A stretch of 64,000 nucleotides of DNA from assembly GCF_009729205.1 (NCBI RefSeq), contig NZ_VTHB01000002.1:558001-622000 (forward strand), written 5' to 3'. Positions 28,096 through 43,000 of this stretch are shown in pieces. Under the pieces are notes generated by a model, which made no database searches, was not told where the DNA came from, and saw only the letters and a program-made list of their open reading frames with translations. This stretch comes from Mycobacteroides sp. CBMA 271 (GTDB lineage: Bacteria; Actinomycetota; Actinomycetes; Mycobacteriales; Mycobacteriaceae). A program made the position numbers and the translations under genes. Position 1 is the first letter of the stretch. The number at the start of each line of letters is the position of its first letter.

Positions 28096-31000
28096 TGTTG
28101 TTGCACCTCCTCTGTCATTGCCTCCAGCACTCGCTGGAATCGTTCGACGACTTTCTGAACGCGGCCCATACGGAATACGCCGGTATCGAATTCGACACGC
28201 AGTACAAGTTCGGTACCGGGCATCGCCTGCAGCGTCAGCGGATAGTGGTTGTATTCGCGACCGCTGACCTTGGTGATGGCCAATCCGTCGGCCATCGACG
28301 ACGCCAGGGTCTCCACCGGATAGTTCTGGTAGACGAACAAGGTGTCGAACAGTTGATCCTGGCCGACAGCCTGGTGGATTTCGCTGAGCGCCAGATGCTG
28401 ATGCTCGAGGGTGTCGCTATGACGGCGTTGGAGATCATCGAGCAACTCGGCGATGGTGGTATCCGCGGTGATGGTGGCCCGCACCGGCACGGTATTGATC
28501 AGCAGGCCGACCATAGAGTCTGCGCCGGCCACCTCGGCCGACCGGCCCGAGACCGCCACCCCGAAAGCGACATCACGGCGGCCGGTCAACCACATCAACA
28601 CCTGCCCCCAAGCCGCCTGCAGCACGGTGTTGACTGTGGTGTGTTGCGCGCGAGCCAATTCATTGATGGCACTGGTGATTTCGGCGGTCAACTGGAACGA
28701 CTCGACGGCGCGTCGGCCTTGCGTCGCCCGACCCTTGGGGGCGACCAGTGGCGGATTATCGAATCCCGCGAGGACTTTACGCCAGGCCTTGCGGGCGGCA
28801 TCGACGTCGTGATCGGCCAGCCATGTCACAAACCTGCGGTAGGACCCGGCCGCGGGCAGGTGTTGACCGTAATAGCTCCCGAAGATCTCCTGCAGCAGGA
28901 TCGGCAGCGACCAGCCGTCGAGCACGATGTGGTGATAAGTCATGACGAACCGGTGCTCGTTGTCGCCGGTGCGAATCAGCGCCGCGCGGAATGCCAATTG
29001 GTGCAACAGATCACAGACAGCTGCGCGTTCGTCGGCACACAACCGTTGCATCCGTTCGCCGACGCCGACGTGGTCGGCGGTACCCGCGGCTTCCGTGGAG
29101 ATGTCGAGGTACTGCCAGGGCACGCTGGCGTTGGCCGGGATGGTCTGCACCGGTTCGTCAAATCGCTTATCGAACCGAGCCGCCAGGTTCGGATGGCGGT
29201 TGACGACTGTGCGCACCGCCTCACGTAGCCGGTGAGCATCCAGTGGGCCGGTGACGGTGACGTCCAGTTGCATCGCGTAAACATCGTCGCCGTTTCCGCG
29301 AGTTGCATTGGCCTGAAACAGCAGTCCTCGCTGCAGCGGCGTCAAGGGCAGGACATCGGCAATCGGTGCGTCCCGGCTGAGCTCGTCAATTTCGTGCTGA
29401 GCGAGCCGGACGGGCGCGATGTCGGAGGGTGTTAAGCCACCGCCACCACCGCGGACATGCGCGCAAATACCGGTCAATGCCTCGAACCACAGCCGACCGA
29501 GCCTGCTGACTTGGGTTTGGTCCAGTGCCGACGGAGCCCAGGTCCATGTGGCGTAAAGCCTTGGTCCGTCGGCTGTTTCGACCGTGCTCGCATTGAGTTC
29601 CACGGTGTGCCCCAGTGGCATCGGTATGGCTGCGGCGGCAGCGGACACGGCCGCACCCTCGTGGCTGACCTGCCATAGTTCGGCGAGGCCGTCCGATGGC
29701 GCTGTGCCGCTCGCACCCAGCCGGCCTAGGTAATTGAATCCGACAGTGGGGTCGGCATCCGACAGATCGATATCCGCGTTGAGGTAGCGCAGCAGACCAT
29801 AGGTCATTCCCTCGGGCAGAGCGCGCAGCTGTTCCTTTGCGTCTTTGATCACGCGGCCGAGCACCGGCTCGCCGGCCACCACCTGATCCCAGCGCAGCAT
29901 GCTCTCGGATCGCCCGATATGCCCCGCGACCTTCAACGCCACCGGGTACTTGGTGGTGAACCAGCCCACGGTGCGAGACAGATCAATCCGCGCGCGCTGT
30001 TCTCCTATCTCCTCCACGCGCCCGTGACCTTCGACATCGATGGCGACCGGCAAGGTGATTCCCGAGAACTGCGTCAACGCCATGGCATAGGCGATCAACA
30101 GAATGTCTTGAACCCCTGCGTGGAATGCTGCGGGAACCTCGCCGAGCAATGCGCGGGTCGTCTCGACATCCAACTCCGCCGTGAGATGCCCTGCGGTCGC
30201 GTACGTGTCCAGCTCGGGACGCACGGCCGGCAGTGTCGACGGGGTTGCCAGCACTCGTCGCCAGCTGTCTGCCTGATCCACCACTGTCGGGGCATGGGCG
30301 TGTTCGTCAAGCACAGTTGCCCACCGGGCGAAGGATGTTCCCGTTGTCGGCAGTGCAACGGTTTGTCCGTGACGGTGCTGGGCCCACGCGATGTTGAGGT
30401 CTTCGAGCAGGATCCGCCAGGACACCGCGTCGACGGCTAGGTGATGGATGGTGAGCACCAGCTGTTGCGTGGAAATCACCCACAACGCACTGACCATCTC
30501 CCCAGCGGCCGGGTTCAGCCGCGACCGGGCCGCCATCAGCGCCTCATCGGAGAGCATGTCCGTCGACTCCAGATGCACTGGTACCGAGCCCTTCTCGGGT
30601 ACCAGCAGCGACCAACCTCCCGCATGATCATCCTGGGCACGTAGCCGCAACATGGCATGCCGGTCAAGTAAGGCGCTTAAAACCATCCGCGCGTCGGACT
30701 CGGTGACTCCAGGCGGGGCCTGGATCATCACCGTCTGATTGAACTGGTCGATCTGGCCGCCTGCGCGTTTCACCTCATGCAACCACCGCAGGATTGGGGT
30801 CGCGGTGACGGGACCGAGACCCTCATCCGTCGGGCCGTCCTCATCTGCTGCTACCCCGACCACCTGAGCCAGTCGGGCCACGGTCTGCTCCACGAAGATG
30901 TCGCGGGGTCGGCACGTGACACCGCACGCCCGGGCTCGCGCCACTACCTGCATGGACAGGATGCTGTCGCCGCCAAGGTCGAAGAACGATTCATCGACGC

Positions 31001-34000
31001 CGACCCGCTCCAGCCCGAGGACTTGGGCGTAGATACCGGACAAGATCTCCTCGACGGGCGATACCGGTGCGCGGTAGCGATCAACGTTTTGATAATCGGG
31101 TGCCGGCAGCGCGCGGGTGTCGAGCTTTCCGTTGACCGTCAACGGCAACGCATCCAGGACCACGATCGCCGCCGGAACCATGTATGAGGGCACGCGATCG
31201 GCCAATGCGACCCGCATCCCGGCCGGATCCATCTCCCCGGCAACTAATTCGGTGACATAGCCGATCAGGCGCGTGGTGCCGGGGTGATCTTCGCGGGCGA
31301 TCACCACCGCCTGCGAGACACCATTCAGAGCAGCCAGCGCGGACTGCACTTCGCCGAGCTCGACGCGGTACCCGCGGATCTTGACCTGATCATCGGCCCT
31401 CCCCCGGTACTCCAGCTGTCCGTCAGCCCGCCAGCTGACCAGATCACCGGTGCGATACATGCGCATCCCGGGGGCCCCGAATGGACACGCCACAAACCGA
31501 GACGACGTCAGACCCGACCGACCCAGGTATCCGCAGGCCACACCGTCGCCGGCCACGTAGAGCTCTCCGACCACCCCGACAGGAACCGGTTGCAAATACT
31601 GGTCGAGCACGAAGAGCGCCGAGGTCGAGACGGGTGCGCCGATGGGCGCGGCGCCGGAGCCCGGTATCAAGGGCGCACTCATCGATGCGTACACCGTGAT
31701 CTCGGTGGGTCCATAGGCGTTGATCACTGTCCGGCCAGGCGCCCAACGGTCGACAACCTCGCCCGGGCACGCCTCTCCGCCGAGTAGCAGCGCCACCGAT
31801 TCCAGTCCCTGAGGGGATAACGCCCCAGCGGCTGAAGGGGTCTGGGTAAGAACATTGACACGCTCGTTGACCAACAAGGCGTGGAAGTCGTCCGGTGACG
31901 TCACGACCGACTCGGGCACCACCACGAGGCGTGCACCGCTCAGTAGCGCAGCCCAGATCTCCCATACCGAGAAGTCGAAGGCGTAGGAATGGCACTGGGT
32001 CCAGACCTGGTTCTTCGGCAGGTGCGCTGGCGTCGACCGCGCTATGTGGGTCAGGTTGTGGTGAGTGACCGCAACGCCCTTGGGCAGGCCCGTGGTTCCC
32101 GAGGTGTAGATGAGGTAGGCAATATCCTCGGGGGTCGGGTCCGACAGTGCGGTACCCGGTTGATCGTGCACCGCTGGATCGTGAAAATCGATGACCGGCA
32201 CCAGAGTTCCGTCCAATCGATCGGATAGGCCGCTGGTAGTGATCGCGACTACTGGCGCGGCGTCGGCCAGCATGAACTCAATCCGGGCGGCGGGCACCGC
32301 CGGGTCGATCACCAGATAGGCGGCCCCGGTCTTGAGTATCGCGAGCATGGCGACTATCGCCTCCGCGGAACGTTCCATCAGCAGCGCAACACAGTCACCG
32401 GGGCCGGCCCCTTGTACGACGAGGCTGTGCGCCAACCGGTTTGCGGTCTCATCGAGTTCCCGATACGTCATGCAGCGCCCGTCGCAGCTGATCGCCACCG
32501 CCTCTGGGGAGCGGGCGACCTGGGTCGCGAACAATGCGGGGACCGAAACCGGTGCGCTTGCGGGCCTGTCCAATACCGCCCTATTGCCCACCTCGTCAAT
32601 GCGTGCGTGCTCGTCGGCATCCAGCACGTCGATCGACGACAGGTGCCTGTCCACATCGACGGTCATCGCCGTCAACACTTGTTCGAATCGGCGGGTCAGT
32701 GTCTCGATGCTGGCCGAGTCGAACACGTCGGTGCGGAATTCAACCGTTCCGCCAATTCCGGCGGGTTCCCCTGCAGCCGTTCGACGTTCAGCCATTGAGA
32801 AGCTCAGGTCCATGCGGGCGGTCTGGGTGTCCGCCGGCATCTGGGTGACCTCTAGATCGCCCAGCGCCAGTCCATCATTGCTGTCGTGCCCGGGGACATT
32901 CTGCCAACCCAGCGCCACCTGGACGAGCGGGTGATGGGTCAGAGATCGCGTCGGGTTGAGCCGCTCGACGAGTACCTCGAACGGCACATCCTGGTTCTCG
33001 TATGCCGCCAAGCTACGTGCTCGCACCTGGGCCAGCAGCTCCGCCACGGTGGGATCTCCGGACAGGTCCACCCGCAGCACCAAGGTATTGACGAAGAACC
33101 CAATCAGCTCGTCGAGGGCAGGGTCGCGGCGTCCGGCGATCGGGAATCCGATTGCCACATCGACACTTCCGCTGAGCTTACCCAGTAGCACGCCGAGCGC
33201 GGCCTGAAGCACCATGAAGCTCGTCGCGTTGTGTTCACGGGCCACCCGAGCAATCTGCCGTTGCAGATCGGCGGGCCAGTCCAGTGCCAACGTGGCGCCG
33301 CGCTGATCGGCGGCGGGCGGGTAGGGCCGGTCGGTGGGTAGCGCGACGCGTTCAGGCATCCCGGCCAACGCTTCTTGCCAGTAGGTGACCTGCGTGGCGA
33401 TCCGGCTCTGGCCGTCGTCGAGATCACCGAACTCGGCACGTTGCCACAACGTGTAGTCGACGTACTGAACCGCCAGGGGCGGCCAGCCGGGCGCGCGGCC
33501 CGCACTCCGGCTGGCGTAGGCCACCCCGAGATCAGTCACCAGCGGGGTGATCGACCAGGCGTCCGCGGCGATATGGTGCACCACCGCTGCCAACACGTGT
33601 TCGTCACCGGTGAGACGGAACAGCCTCGCCCGCAACGGTACTTCAGTGGCCAAGTCAAATATGTGCCGCGCCGCGGCGCCGATGGCCTCCTGCAGCATCC
33701 CCGGTGTCCAACCCGTGGCATCGACGACGTCCCAACCGAAGTCAGCATGTTCGCAGGACACGACATGCTGTTGCGGTATTCCTTCGACCGCCGAGAACAG
33801 CGTGCGGAGGCTTTCATGGCGGTTCACCACGTCACCCAGTGCCGCACCCAACGCATCGACGTCCAGAGCTCCGCTGATGCGGAGCGCGGTCGCCATGTTG
33901 TAAACCGGTGAGGGTCCTTGTAATTGATCGAGGAACCACAGCCGGGATTGCGCGAACGACAGCGGAATCTGCGCAGGCCGCTCGCCTGCCATCAAGGAGC

Positions 34001-37000
34001 CAAGTGTGCTCGATTCGCCGCTGATACGGGGGGCCAACAGCGCCACGGTGGGAGCCTCGAACACGGTGCGCACCGCCAGGGCGGCATTCAGGTCGGTGTT
34101 AACCGCGGCGATGAGGCGCATCGCGGACAGCGAATCCCCGCCCAGATCGAAGAACGAGTCGTCCATGCCGACGCGCTCCACACCCAGGACCCTTGCGTAG
34201 ATTCCGGCCAGGATCTCCTCGGTGAGGGTGCCGGGGGCGCGGTAGCGATCGATGTCCTGATACTCGGGTGCCGGCAAAGCGCGGGTGTTGAGTTTCCCGT
34301 TGACGGTCATCGGCAACGTCGCCAACACCACCACAGCGGCCGGAACCATGTAGGTGGGCAGCTGCTCGGCCAGCTGGGCGCGCAGTTTCGCCGGATTCGC
34401 GGTCCCGGTCACGTATCCCACCAGACGCGTGTCACCAGGGCGGTCTTCACGGGCGATCACCGCCGCCTGCTCTACCCCATCAAGCCCAACCAACACCGCC
34501 TGGATTTCGCCGAGCTCGATGCGATACCCGCGGATCTTGACCTGCTCATCGGCGCGACCGAGATATTCGAGCTGCCCGGCCCTCGAACCCGAACCCCAGC
34601 GCACCAGATCACCGGTGCGATACATGCGCTGCCCCATCGCTCCCGCGCCGACGAACGGACAGGCCACGAATCGTGAGGCGGTCAAACCTGTCCGGCCCAC
34701 ATACCCGACACCCACACCGCGGCCGGCGATATACAGCTCGCCGACGACACCCGGCGGCACCGGGCGCAGCGACCCATCCAGCACGAACAGCGCCGCACCC
34801 GAGACCGGTGCGCCGATCGGCGGCGCCCCCGACCCCGCAGTCAGGGATGCACTCCGGGAAGCACAGATCGTGGTCTCGGTCGGGCCATACGCGTTGACCA
34901 TCACCCGTCCTGGCGCCCAACGGTCTAACAGCTCGGCCGAGCAGGGTTCCCCGGCTACCAACAACGACACCGTTCCCAACGTTTCGGGCGAGAGCATCGC
35001 CACGGCCGACGGGGTCTGGCTCAACGCGCTGACCTGTTCGGCAACCAGCAGGGCATTGAGGTCCTCGGGTGAGCGCGTCACCAATTCGGGCACGATGACC
35101 AGTCGCCCGCCATGGAGCAGCGCACCCCAGATCTCTTCCACCGAGGCGTCGAAGGCATACGAATGCCATTGCGCCCATGTCTGTCCCGCCAGGAAGGTGT
35201 CCGGGGCCCCCAACAGCTGCGTCACATTGTGGTGGGTGATCGCCACACCCTTGGGGACGCCGGTCGTGCCCGACGTGTAGATGATGTAAGCGATATCGTC
35301 CGGGCCGGGCGCCGGCAGTGCGGGGACGTCAACGTCTTCGACATCGGTGCCCCTGATGACCTGTAGGTCATATCCGGCCAGCCGGTCGGCCAGGCCCACA
35401 GTGGTGATCGCGACGGTCGGGGCGGCGTCGGTGAGCATGAATTCGATCCGTGCGTCGGGTAGTGCGGCATCGATCGGCAGATACGCAGCCCCCGTCTTAA
35501 GGACCGCCAGCATCGCGACAATCGCTTCCGGGGAGCGTTCCGCCAGTAGGGCCACACAGTCGCCGGGTCCCGTGCCTCGATTTACAAGGTTGTGTGCCAA
35601 TCGATTCGAGGCCTCGTCGAGTTCCCGGTAGGTCATACGGCGGCCGACCGAGCTGATCGCCACCGACTCTGGAGCATGAATCAGCTGCTGCGCGAACAAT
35701 GCCGGGATCGATACCGCGGCCGGCGCCGGGGCGGCTAACACCGACCGATTGCCCCACCCGTCGACACTGGCGTGTTCGGACTCGTCGAGCAGATCGATGG
35801 AGGAGAGCCGCTGGCTGGGACCGGTGGTCATCGCTGCCAACACCCGCTGCCAGCGTCGGATCAGCGTTTCAATGGTGCCGGTATCGAACACATCCGTGCG
35901 GTACTCCACCGCACCACCGATCCCGGCGGGTTCACCGGACGAATTCCAGCGCTCCCCAAGGGAAAAGGTTAGGTCCATGCGGGCGGTCTTGGTGTCCACC
36001 TCGAGCGGCGTGACCCGCAGATCTCCCAAATGCAGCCCGCCGGCGGGACCGGACTCCTGCCAGGGCAGGTTCTGCCACGCCAAGGCCACCTGCACCAGCG
36101 GGTGATGGGTCAGGTTCCGCGTCGGGTTGAGCCGCTCCACCAATACCTCAAAGGGCACGTCCTGATGCTCATAGGCGGCCAGGCTCCGTGCACGCACCTG
36201 GGCTAGCAGCTCAGCCACGGTGGGGTCCCCCGCCAAATCCACGCGCAGCACCAAGTTGTTGACGAAGAAGCCCACCAGCTCGTCTAGCGCCGGGTCGCGG
36301 CGCCCTGCGATCGGGAAGCCCACGGCCACATCGGAATTACCACTGAGGTTGGCCAGCAGCACCGCAAGGGAAGCCTGCATCACCATGAAACTGGTCGCGC
36401 TGTGCTCGCTGGCCGCCGCACGCACCTGCTCCTGCAACTCTGCTGGCCAATCCACCACCACAGTGGCGCCGCGTTGATCGGCCACCAACGGATACGGCCG
36501 ATCGGTCGGCAGCGCCACCCGCTCGGGGAGCCCCGCCAGCGTCTCTTCCCAATAGGCGACCTGCGCGGCGATGGGGCTCTCGCGGTCGTCGAGATCGCCC
36601 AGCTGTGCACGCTGCCATAGCGTGTAATCGACATACTGCACTGCCAGCGGCGCCCAGTCGGGGGCTTGGCCGGCACACCGGCTGGCATACGCGACACTGA
36701 GATCGCGCACTAACGGCGTCAGCGACCACCCGTCCGCGGCGATGTGATGCACCACCGCAACCAACACATGCTCGTCTACGGCGACACGGAATAGTCGCGC
36801 CTGCAACGGAATTTCAGACGTCAAGTCGAAACTGTGGCAGGCGGTGTCCGCGACGGCGTCATGCAGCCGGCTCGGCGGCCAGCCCGTGGCATCAATGACG
36901 TCCCAGCCGAAATCGGCAATGTCACCGGAGGTCAGCACGACCTGCCGAGGTGTTCCGCCGGGTGCATCGAAACGCGTACGCAGGCTTTCGTGCCGGCTGA

Positions 37001-40000
37001 TTACATCGCTCAGTGCCGCCCCCAGTGCGTCGGCATCAAGGCGCCCATGCAGGCGCAGACCCACCGGCATGTTGTACACCGGTGAGGGACCTTGTAATTG
37101 ATCGACGAACCACAACCGGTTCTGGGCAAACGACAACGGAATCACCGCCGGGCGGTCGCCAGCCATCAACGGCTCCAAGCGGCCCGCGCTCTCGCCGATA
37201 CGCGGCGCCAACTGAGCAACGGTCGGCGCCTCGAACACGGTGCGCGCCGCAAGCTCGGTACCCAGATTCGCGTTGATCGCGGCGACCAGACGCATCGTCG
37301 ACACGGAATCCCCACCCAGATCGAAGAACGAGTCGTCCACCCCGACCCGCTCCACATCCAATACCCGCGAGAAGATTCCGGTCAGAATCTCCTCGACCGC
37401 GCCGCACGGCGCTCGGTAGTGGTCGACGTCCTGGTAATCCGGTGCCGGTAGCGCCCGGGTGTCGAGCTTTCCATTCACCGTCATGGGCAACGCCGCCAAC
37501 GCCACCACTGCGGCCGGAACCATGTAACCGGGCAGCCGTTCGGCCAGCGCGGCGCGCGTCGTGATCGGATCGGCGGTCCCCGTGATGTACCCAACCAGGC
37601 GCTTGTCGCCCGGATGGTCCTCGCGCGCGATCACCGCCGCGAGCTCCACCCCATCGAGTTCGGCTAGGGCAGACTGTATTTCGCCGAGCTCAATGCGGTA
37701 ACCACGAATTTTCACCTGCTCGTCGGCGCGGCCCAGATACTCGAGCTGCCCGGCCCTCAAACCCGAACCCCACCGCACCAGATCTCCGGTGCGGTACATG
37801 CGCGCGCCGGGCTCCCCGAAGGGACAGGCCATGAAGCGTGCTGCAGTCAACCCCGGCCGACGCCAATACCCCATGCCCACACCGGCACCAGCGAGGTACA
37901 ACTCACCGACCACACCCGCGGGTACCGGACGCAACCATTCGTCCAACACGAAGAAGGCGGCCCACGCCGTCGGAGAGCCGATCGGCGGCGGCCCCGAGCC
38001 GGCCGCCAAAGGTGCACTGGCGCACAACCACATCGTGGTTTCGGTGGGTCCGTAAACGTTAACCATCACCCGTCCCGGCGCCCAGCGATTCACCAACTCC
38101 GGCGGGCAAGGCTCCGCGCCGATCACCAACGCGGTTGCCTCCAGGCCTTCCGTCGGCAGCATCGACACTGCCGACGGGGTCTGCGTCAGCACCGTAACCT
38201 GTTCGCGCAGCATAAGATCGTGGAAGTCCTGAGGTGAGCGTGCGACCACGTCGGACACCACCACCAGCCGTCCGCCATGCAACAGGGCTCCCCAGATCTC
38301 CCATACCGAGAAGTCGAACGCATACGAGTGGAACTGCGTCCACACCTGACCCGGCTCCAGCGACACCCCGATCTGCAGCGAGTCGAACAGCTGAGTCACG
38401 TTGCGTTGGGTGACCGCCACACCCTTGGGCAGGCCGGTAGTGCCTGAGGTGTAGATGATGTGGGCCATGTCATCCGGGGCCGGTGCCGCCGGGGGGGTGC
38501 TGGGCTGGATTGCGACGGCCGGGTTCTCGATATCAATGATCACCAGGTCATGCCCGTCGAACCGGCCGGTCAACGCGGCGACGGTGAGCGCGGCGATTGG
38601 GGCGGCATCGGACAGCATGAAGTCGACACGGGCCTCCGGCAGTGCAGGATCGATCGGCAAATAGGCCGCACCGGTCTTGAGCACCGCGAGGATCGCCACG
38701 ATCCCCTCGGCCGAGCGGGGAAACATCAACGCCACGCGCTCGCCCGGGCCCACCCCATGGCTAATGAGCAAGTGCGCCAATCGATTGGACTGCTCGTTCA
38801 GCTCCCGGTAGGTCAGTGCCCGGTCCCCACAGACCAGTGCCACCGCCTCCGGGGCGCGCACCACCTGTGCCGCGAACAGCTGTGGCACCGTGGCCGGTTT
38901 CGGTAGGCGGTTCAGCACAGCGCGGTTTCCCCACTGCTGCAGGCAGGTCCGCTCCTCCTCGTCGAGCATGTCGATCGCCGACAGAGCCCGATCTGGGTCC
39001 GCGGTCATGGCATCCAACACCGACTCGATTCGCGCGATGAGAGCGTCGATGCCCGGCGCGTCGAAAACGGCCGTGTCGTATTCGACGCGCAGGCGCAGTT
39101 CGTCACCGGGTATGGCCTGCATCGTCAGTGGGTAATCGGTGGATTCGTGACTGATGATCTCGGTGATGGACAACCCGTCTGCGCCCGACAACGCCGTGGT
39201 GTCGACGGGGTAGTTCTCAAACACGAACAGGGTGTCGAACAGTCGGTCGTGGTCGGTGATGCGGTGTATCTCACTGAGCGAAAGATGCTGGTGATCAACG
39301 GTCTTGGCGTGGGCATGTTTGAGTTGATCGAGCAGATCAATGGTGGTGGTTGCCGCCCCGATATCCGCGCGCACCGGCACCGTGTTGATCAACAGTCCGA
39401 CCATCGACTCCGCGCCCACCACCTCAGCCGGTCGCCCGGAGACCACGGTGCCGAAGGCAACATCATGCTGTCCGGTCAGCGAGGTGAGCAGTAGCGCCCA
39501 GGCGCCCTGCAGCACGGTGTTGAGGGTGGTGTGCTGAGCACGCGCCAGTTCGGCGAGCGCTCGGGAGGTGCGTTCGGATACTCGATGCGCACGCACACCT
39601 CGTTGACCCTGTTCCGATGTGAACAACGGACCGACAAGAGCAGGAGTGTCGAAGTCTGCCAGCACCTCACGCCAGGCCGCCTGTGCTGCCGTCAGGTCGC
39701 GATCGGCCAGCCAGCCGATAAAGCTGCGGAACGGGGTGGCCGCGGGTAGCCGATGCCCGCGATAGCAGGCGAAGATTTCCTGCAGCAGGATCGGCAGCGA
39801 CCAGCCATCCAGAACGATGTGGTGGTTGGTGAGCACAAACCGATGCCGGTCAGATGCGGTGCGAATCAAGGCGACCCGGAACGCCGGTGGGTGGGCCAGA
39901 TCGCAGACCGCAGTGCGTTCCGCAGCACACACCCGCTGAACCTGCTCCTCGGATTCCGACGGGCTGCATTCGATGTACTGCCAGCCCACTGCGGGATCGG

Positions 40001-43000
40001 CGGGGATGATCTGTACCGGCTCATCGAACTGTTCGCAGAATCGGGCCGCCAGGTGGGGATGGCGGTGAGCCACCTCCTGCACAGCATCCCGTAGCCGGGC
40101 CTGATCGAGCGGTCCCTCGACCGTGATGTCCAGCTGCACCACGTACAAGTCGTCGTGAGGGCCATGTCCGCTGCCGCTGTGAAAGACCAGTCCCTGCTGT
40201 AACGCGGTCAGCGGCAGCACATCTGCGATCGGGTACTGCCGCTGTAAGTCATCGATCTGCTCTTGGCTCAGCCGGGCGGGTGCGATGTCCGACGGCGTCA
40301 ATCCGCCTCCGCCATGTCGCACGTGCTCACAGATGCCGGCCAAGGCGTCCAACCACAGTTGGCTGAGCCGACTGATCTGAGCGTGATCGATGATCGAGGA
40401 GGCCCAGGTCCAGTTGGCTTGCAGATGCGAACCGGCATCGGTGTCCAGGGCGCCCGCATTGAGTGCCACAGTGTGGGTCAACGGCATGGGAATCGCCGCG
40501 ACCGCAGCCGTCGAGGACAGTCCTTCGGCGGATATCCGCCACAGACCTTCGGATGAGTCGGCGGTTGCACCGCCCAGGCGGCCCAGGTAGTTGAACCCAA
40601 TCGTCGGATCAGCCGCTTCCAAGTGAATGTCTGCGTTCAGGTAGCGCAGCAGACCGTAGGTCAACGGATCCGGCAGTGCCCGAAGCTGTTCTTTGGCGTC
40701 CTTGATCACGACACCGAGCGCCGCGTCGCCTGCCACCACCTGTGACCACGACAGTCCGCCGAGCGCCAGGGACACCGGATACTTCGAGGTGAACCAACCC
40801 ACCGTGCGCGACAGGTCAATGTTTCGATCGAGACCCTCACCAAGGTCTTCTATACGCCCATGCCCCTCGACGTCGATGCCTACCGGCGCCCCGCCGGTGC
40901 CCAAAAATTCGGCAACCGCCAGCCCGAACGCGATCAACAGAATGTCCTGTACCCCAGCATGAAACGCTGCGGGTACTTCGCCCAGCAGCATGCCGGTGGT
41001 CTCGACATCCAGCGACACCGACAATTGACCGGCAGTCTCAAAGGTATCTACGTCGGGACGCGCGACCGGCAATGCCACCGGGGTCGCCGCCGCCCGTCGC
41101 CACGCCTGCACGTGTCTCACGACCTCGGGGCGGTGGGCTCGGTCGGCCAACAGCTCGGCCCACCGCTGGAACGATGTTCCAGCTGGGGGCAGGGCCATGG
41201 CGTGTCCGCCGCGACGCTGGGTCCAGGCGATATTGAGATCTTCCAACATAATTCGCCACGACACCCCATCGATAGCGAGATGGTGGACCACCAACACCAA
41301 CTGGCTCGTCGAGGTCACCCACAGCGCGCTCAGCATCGCCCCTGCGGCCGGATTCAATCGGGACCGGGCGGCCACCAGCGCCGCGTCGGAGAGCGTGTCC
41401 ACCGATTGCAGGCATCTTGGGGCGTCGACCGATCCTGGCTCGGGGACCGTCAAGGACCACTCGCCGACCCCGTCGACCTCTGCGCGCAGCCGCAACATCG
41501 CGTGCCGATCGAGTAGGGCCTGCAACAGGATGATGACGTCCGCCTCGGTCACTCCATCGGGAGCCTGCACCATTACCGTCTGGTTGAACTCATCGACCGG
41601 CCCGGATACATCACGCAGCCACCCCATGATCGGGGTCGCCCGTACCGGCCCGATGCCCTCATCGATCGGACCAGATCCATTGCCAGCCACAGCAACCCGA
41701 GCCAGCCGGGCCACGGTCTGTTCAACGAACACATCACGCGGTCGACATACCAAGCCGATGGCCCGGGCCCGCGACACGACCTGCATCGACAGGATGCTGT
41801 CCCCACCGAGGTCAAAGAATGAGTCATCAACGCCGACGCGCTCCAGCCCGAGTACCTGCGCATAGATGCCAGCCAGCACCTCTTCGACGGCATCTGCCGG
41901 AGCGCGATACCGATCGACCGCGACGTAATCGGGAGCGGGAAGAGCTCGGGTGTCGAGCTTTCCGTTGACTGTCAACGGCAGCACATCAAGCATCACCATT
42001 GCGACAGGCACCATGTACGCCGGTAGCCGCTCGGCCATCGCGGCCCGCAGGTCACCGGAGTCGGCTGTTCCGGTGACATAGCCGACCAGACGCTTTTCGC
42101 CAGGACGATCCTCGCGGGCGATCACCACCGCCTGCTCAACACCGTCGAGGCCGGCCAAAGCGGCTTGCACTTCACCGAGTTCGATGCGATGGCCGCGAAT
42201 CTTGACCTGCTCATCGGCGCGGCCCAGGTATTGCAGTTGCCCGTCGGGGCGCACACACACCAGGTCCCCGGTGCGATACATCCGCATTCCCGGCCCACCG
42301 AACGGGCACGCAACAAATCGAGACGCGGTCAACTCGGTCCGGCCTACATAGCCGTAACCCAAACCAGTACCGGCCACATACAGTTCACCGATCACCCCCG
42401 CCGGGACCGGGCGCAACCATTCGTCGAGCACGAACAGCGCCGCGCCGGAGACCGGCGAGCCGATCGGCACCGACAGTCCGGGTGTGAGGGGCGCACTGAT
42501 CGCGACACACATCGTCGTCTCGGTGGGACCGTAGGCGTTGATCATCACCCGCCCGGGTGCCCATTGCTCCACCACCTCAGGCGGGCAGGCTTCACCAACT
42601 ACTGCCAGCGCCACCGAATCCAAGCCCTCACGCGGCAATACCCTTACCGCAGACGGTGTTTGCGTGAGCACGTCGACCCGTTCGCGAACAAGCAGTGCAT
42701 GGAAGTCTTCCGGTGAGCTCGTCACGTCCTCCGAAACGACCACCACCCGCCCACCGCGCAGCAAGGCTCCGAAGATCTCCCACACCGAGACGTCGAAGGC
42801 CAAGGAGTGGGTCTGTGACCACACGCCGGGGTTCGGCAGCCCGGCATCGAGTGACTCCAGCAGCTGAGTCACATTGCGGTGCGTGATCGCCACGCTTTTG
42901 GGCACACCCGTGGTGCCCGAGGTGTAGATCAGGTACGCGATATCGTCTGCCCCCGGCGCAGGCAGCGCGCGCTTGTCACCCGCCGAGTTTTCGGTATCGC

